Assembly (NCBI GenBank): GCA_020850595.1
Contig: JADZEK010000109.1
Coordinates: 62,001 to 126,000, forward strand
DNA length: 64,000 nucleotides
Source: Anaerolineales bacterium
GTDB lineage: Bacteria; Chloroflexota; Anaerolineae; Anaerolineales; UBA6663
Direction: 5' to 3'
Made by a program: the position numbers and the translations under genes. Below, in pieces: positions 61,700-64,000 of this stretch; positions within the stretch are counted from its first letter, which is position 1, and every line of letters starts with the position of its first letter. The notes beneath the pieces were generated by a model that was given only the letters and a program-made list of their open reading frames with translations, did not search any database and had not been told where the DNA came from.

Positions 61700-62332
61700 A
61701 TGCCCACCTTAGCTGAACTGCTGGAGACCTCATCGGCGCAGCACCGGCACCTCTGCCCCCGGCAGGTGCTCGGCGTGCGCATGGGGCTATATGCCGGAGA
61801 GTTGCTGGGCCTGGCGCTGCCACAGACCGACAAGCGCCTGTACACCTTCGTGGAGACCGATGGCTGCGGCGCCGACGGCATATCCGTCGCCACCAACTGC
61901 TGGATCGGCCGCCGCACGCTCCATGTCGAAGACCTGGGCAAGGTGGCGGCCACCTTCGTGGACACGCTGACCGGGCGAACCCTGCGCCTCGCCCCCCGGG
62001 CCGATGTCCGCCAGGCGGCCCGCGCCCTTGCGCCGGAAGCGCGCAACCCGTGGGAGGCCCAACTGCTAGGCTACCAGCGGCTGCCCGCCGCGGCCATGTT
62101 CAGCGTCCAGCCCGTGCGCTTGACCACGCCGGTCGAAGCCTACCTCAGCCACGCCGGGCACCGCGTGCAGTGCGCGCGCTGCGGCGAAGAGGTGATGAAC
62201 GAGCGCGAGGTTGAGCTGAACGGCGTGGCGCTGTGTCGCACGTGCGCCGGCCCGGCCTACTACGCGCCCGTCGAAGCCGAGGCGCCGACGCCCGCTGCCT
62301 TTCTCCAGCTTGGTGCGGCGATATCGAGCTAA
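61700..62332 (+). CDS. FmdE-family protein with C-terminal zinc ribbon
   Basis: A 210-residue protein of the formylmethanofuran dehydrogenase subunit E family. The N-terminal HRHLCPRQVLGVRMGLYA matches the family HxHLCPG..LG.R motif, DGCGADGISVATNCWIGRRTL is the central metal-binding segment, and VEDLGKVAATFVD follows. The tail has CARCGEEV and CRTCAG, a zinc ribbon typical of bacterial members linked to molybdenum-cofactor enzymes. ATG 61700 has AGAGGTG upstream. A long structured leader precedes it. It ends the molybdoenzyme operon and converges on the P450 gene, overlapping by four bases. A role in molybdopterin handling is likely but unproven. Confidence 0.85.
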   Translation: MPTLAELLETSSAQHRHLCPRQVLGVRMGLYAGELLGLALPQTDKRLYTFVETDGCGADGISVATNCWIGRRTLHVEDLGKVAATFVDTLTGRTLRLAPRADVRQAARALAPEARNPWEAQLLGYQRLPAAAMFSVQPVRLTTPVEAYLSHAGHRVQCARCGEEVMNEREVELNGVALCRTCAGPAYYAPVEAEAPTPAAFLQLGAAISS

Positions 62333-63582
62333 TCCAGCGCTAATATGAACTGCCGTAGCTCGTAGCTCTGCGACAGCTCGGCCCAAGAGAGCGTCGGCGC
62401 GCGCTCAATGCGCAGACCGGGCAGGGCCAGCAGCCGCTGCAAGAACAGGTCGGTCTCTTGCAGGGCGATGTAGCCGCCAGGGCAGCGGTGGTAGCCGTCC
62501 CCAAAGCTCAACAGCGGCGCGGTGGCTTTCTCGGCGCGCAGCTCGCGGCCCGGACAGATCGCCAGCGGTTCTGCGCCCACCACACTCTCATCCGCGTTAG
62601 TGGCATAAATGTGCAGGTCCACCAGGCCGCCCGCCGGGATGGTCACCGCCTGGCCGCCGGCCTGCACCTCCAGGTCGCCGGTGGCGCGTCGGAAGAGGTG
62701 CGCCACCACCGGCTCCACGCGTAGAATTTCGTTCAGGATGGCGTGGCGCTCAGGCTCGCCGGCGGCCAGGTAGCGGGCGCGCAGTTCCGGCTGTTCCAAA
62801 AGGTGCCACGCGCACACGCTGATGAACTCGCGCGTGGTCACCATGCCCGCTGCGCCGTAGGTCACGCACTCGATCAAGATCGCGCTGTCGCTGTAGTTCT
62901 GGTCAATCAGGTGCGAGATCACATCCGCCTGGCGCGCCTTGCGGCGGGCCGTGATAGCGGGCTTCACGTCGAAGTAGAAAAACGCCAGCATCCGCAGTTG
63001 GTTACGCAGGAAAGCCCAGAGCGCGCGCGGGCTGCGGCCCGGCTCACCGATGTTGCCCGAGAAGAAGGCGTCCAGCCGGCGGTCTATGCCGGCCCGGCGG
63101 CTGTCGGTCAGGCCGACCACTTCGCTCGCCACCGCTACCGCTAGCCGCATACTCAATTGGCTCAGGTCACCGCGGCGCTTGGCGCGCAGTTCGGCCACCA
63201 GTTCGTCAGCCAGCTTTTCCATCAGCGCCCGATACTTGGCGCTGGTGGTCGTGGGCGTGAAGAAGCGGGCCGTCTGCTTGCGTTGCAGCAGATGCTCCTT
63301 GCCCTCCTGATACAAGATCGGCTTGTTCTGCTGGCCGGGCATCTGCTCCAACAGCTCGGCCTTAAACCCCGCCTGGCGGGTGTCGGCGTGCCGCAGCACC
63401 TGCCGCGCGGCCTCGAAGCCGCGCACGTGCCACACCCCGGCCGCGTCGCGCTCGACGATGGGCGCGTCCGCGGGTTCATAATCCTTGGCGGTCTTCTGGT
63501 GCGAATAGGCACGCTGGTTCACCGGGCAGCGCCCGGCGGCAGGGGAGTCAGCAGTGGGTGCTTCTGGCGTGGCGACAGTCAT
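62329..63582 (-). CDS. Cytochrome P450
   Basis: A 417-residue soluble P450 mono-oxygenase. The heme-binding loop FGDGYHRCPGG places the thiolate ligand at C367; EILR is the K-helix ExxR; the I-helix reads GAAGMVTTREF, with the oxygen-activating TT pair. No membrane anchor is present, as in bacterial class I enzymes that need a separate ferredoxin. GGAGG lies upstream of the ATG. It is divergent from a TetR-type regulator across an AT-rich palindrome and is probably repressed by it. It may serve detoxification or secondary metabolism; no partner genes are visible. Confidence 0.93.
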   Translation of the reverse strand: MTVATPEAPTADSPAAGRCPVNQRAYSHQKTAKDYEPADAPIVERDAAGVWHVRGFEAARQVLRHADTRQAGFKAELLEQMPGQQNKPILYQEGKEHLLQRKQTARFFTPTTTSAKYRALMEKLADELVAELRAKRRGDLSQLSMRLAVAVASEVVGLTDSRRAGIDRRLDAFFSGNIGEPGRSPRALWAFLRNQLRMLAFFYFDVKPAITARRKARQADVISHLIDQNYSDSAILIECVTYGAAGMVTTREFISVCAWHLLEQPELRARYLAAGEPERHAILNEILRVEPVVAHLFRRATGDLEVQAGGQAVTIPAGGLVDLHIYATNADESVVGAEPLAICPGRELRAEKATAPLLSFGDGYHRCPGGYIALQETDLFLQRLLALPGLRIERAPTLSWAELSQSYELRQFILALD

Positions 63583-63613
63583 GGAGGCTTACGTCCGTCC
63601 TTCGTGTAAGTAC

Positions 63614-63661
63614 CTTGTCAAGATATGATACATACTATATCATATCTTGCACTCAGACAAG
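63614..63661. promoter_or_regulatory. TetR-type operator and promoter between P450 and tetR genes
   Basis: A perfect 12-bp inverted repeat (CAAGATATGATA, seven bases, TATCATATCTTG, 63619-63649) is flanked by an outer repeat CTTGTC (63614-63619) and GACAAG (63656-63661). On the plus strand, TTGTCA (63615-63620), 17 bases and TATCAT (63638-63643) form a good promoter for the regulator. The palindrome covers its spacer and -10, and lies in the promoter region of the P450 gene as well. Confidence 0.8.
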
Positions 63662-63674
63662 TTTAGGAACCGAT

Positions 63675-64000
63675 GTGAGAACGAGTCCTGCAGCGGCCAA
63701 GCAAGATCGGCGCGTGGTGCGCACCGAAGAAGCACTAGCGCGCGCCATGATCGCCCTGGCGCTGGAGAAGCCCTACACAGCCATCACTATCCGCGACCTG
63801 ACCGAGCGCGCCGGCGTTGGCTACGCCACCTTTTTTCGTCACTTCACCGACAAGGAAGCGCTGCTCACCCGGGTGCTCGCGGTATTCGTGGCCGAACTGC
63901 TGGCCCTGCTGCCGGCGGGTCGTGCGGCCGGCAGTGGCGCGGTGGTGTTCCAATACATCGCCGCGCGCCAGGCGCTCTGCCGCGTCCTGCTCAACAGTCC
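63675..64000 (+). CDS. TetR-family transcriptional regulator, partial
   Basis: The first 108 codons of a TetR-type repressor, cut by the right edge. It has the N-terminal helix-turn-helix: EEALARAMIALALEKPYTAI, TIRDLTERAGVGYATFFRHF and TDKEALLTRVL, the standard helix-2/3 and helix-4 pattern. The GTG at 63675 is the start, with AGGA upstream; the ATG two bases earlier meets an immediate stop. The palindrome just upstream is its likely operator, controlling both itself and the divergent P450 gene. Confidence 0.88.
   Translation, partial: MRTSPAAAKQDRRVVRTEEALARAMIALALEKPYTAITIRDLTERAGVGYATFFRHFTDKEALLTRVLAVFVAELLALLPAGRAAGSGAVVFQYIAARQALCRVLLNS

Noticed and set aside
1-64000. tRNA, rRNA, CRISPR arrays, insertion sequences, prophage or attachment sites
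   Set aside because: Reading both strands I saw no T-loop/anticodon-stem patterns, spaced repeats, transposase or integrase genes.

Overview
The window is GC-rich DNA, with one convergently organised nar locus, several long plus-strand operons and no mobile elements, tRNAs, rRNAs or CRISPR arrays that I could see. Lipoproteins with Pro/Thr-rich linkers after the lipobox, Tat-lipobox substrate-binding proteins, a fused large/medium diol dehydratase and the mix of nitrate-type and DMSO-type molybdoenzymes suggest a Chloroflexota bacterium, perhaps Anaerolineae-like. That is inference from gene content; no marker gene is present.

Left end (1-5.6 kb, minus strand): a NarG-type molybdoenzyme cut by the window edge, preceded by a membrane-anchored diheme cytochrome c and a degenerate receiver protein, then a NarX/NarL-like two-component pair closed by a canonical terminator. 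Next (5.8-14.6 kb): a one-carbon/methyl-transfer cluster with an FAD amine-oxidase-like enzyme, a PucR regulator, a RamA/RACE-type corrinoid activator, a corrinoid protein and a non-pyrrolysine MttB-family methyltransferase, facing an MmgE/PrpD protein.

14.8-33 kb: a LacI regulator with a palindromic operator on its own promoter leads into a dehydrogenase, a DegT aminotransferase, an exported lipoprotein glutamine amidotransferase, a complete Dpp-like ABC transporter and a GH116 glycosidase, followed by heterotetrameric sarcosine oxidase (soxBDAG). 33-44.7 kb: two small genes on the minus strand, a PhnD-PhnC-PhnE-PhnE transporter whose permeases carry large extracytoplasmic insertions, a B12-dependent diol dehydratase, an FkbM-like methyltransferase, and a second corrinoid protein with a URO-D-family methyltransferase.

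45-62.3 kb is the most unusual part. An exported beta-propeller lipoprotein and a second sensor kinase/NarL regulator precede a long operon for a Tat-exported DmsABC-like molybdoenzyme. The same operon encodes an exported WD40/three-CXXCH fusion, a TorD chaperone, a multi-cluster ferredoxin, a radical SAM enzyme, a complete small Tat translocase (tatA-tatC-tatB), a CMD protein, and an FmdE-like protein behind a structured leader that resembles a molybdenum-cofactor riboswitch. The right end has a cytochrome P450 divergent from a TetR regulator (cut by the edge), separated by an AT-rich palindromic operator.

Together the genes suggest a respiratory generalist that takes up organic solutes, strips methyl groups with B12 and flavin enzymes, and passes electrons to membrane molybdoenzymes. 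Substrates cannot be fixed from sequence alone.
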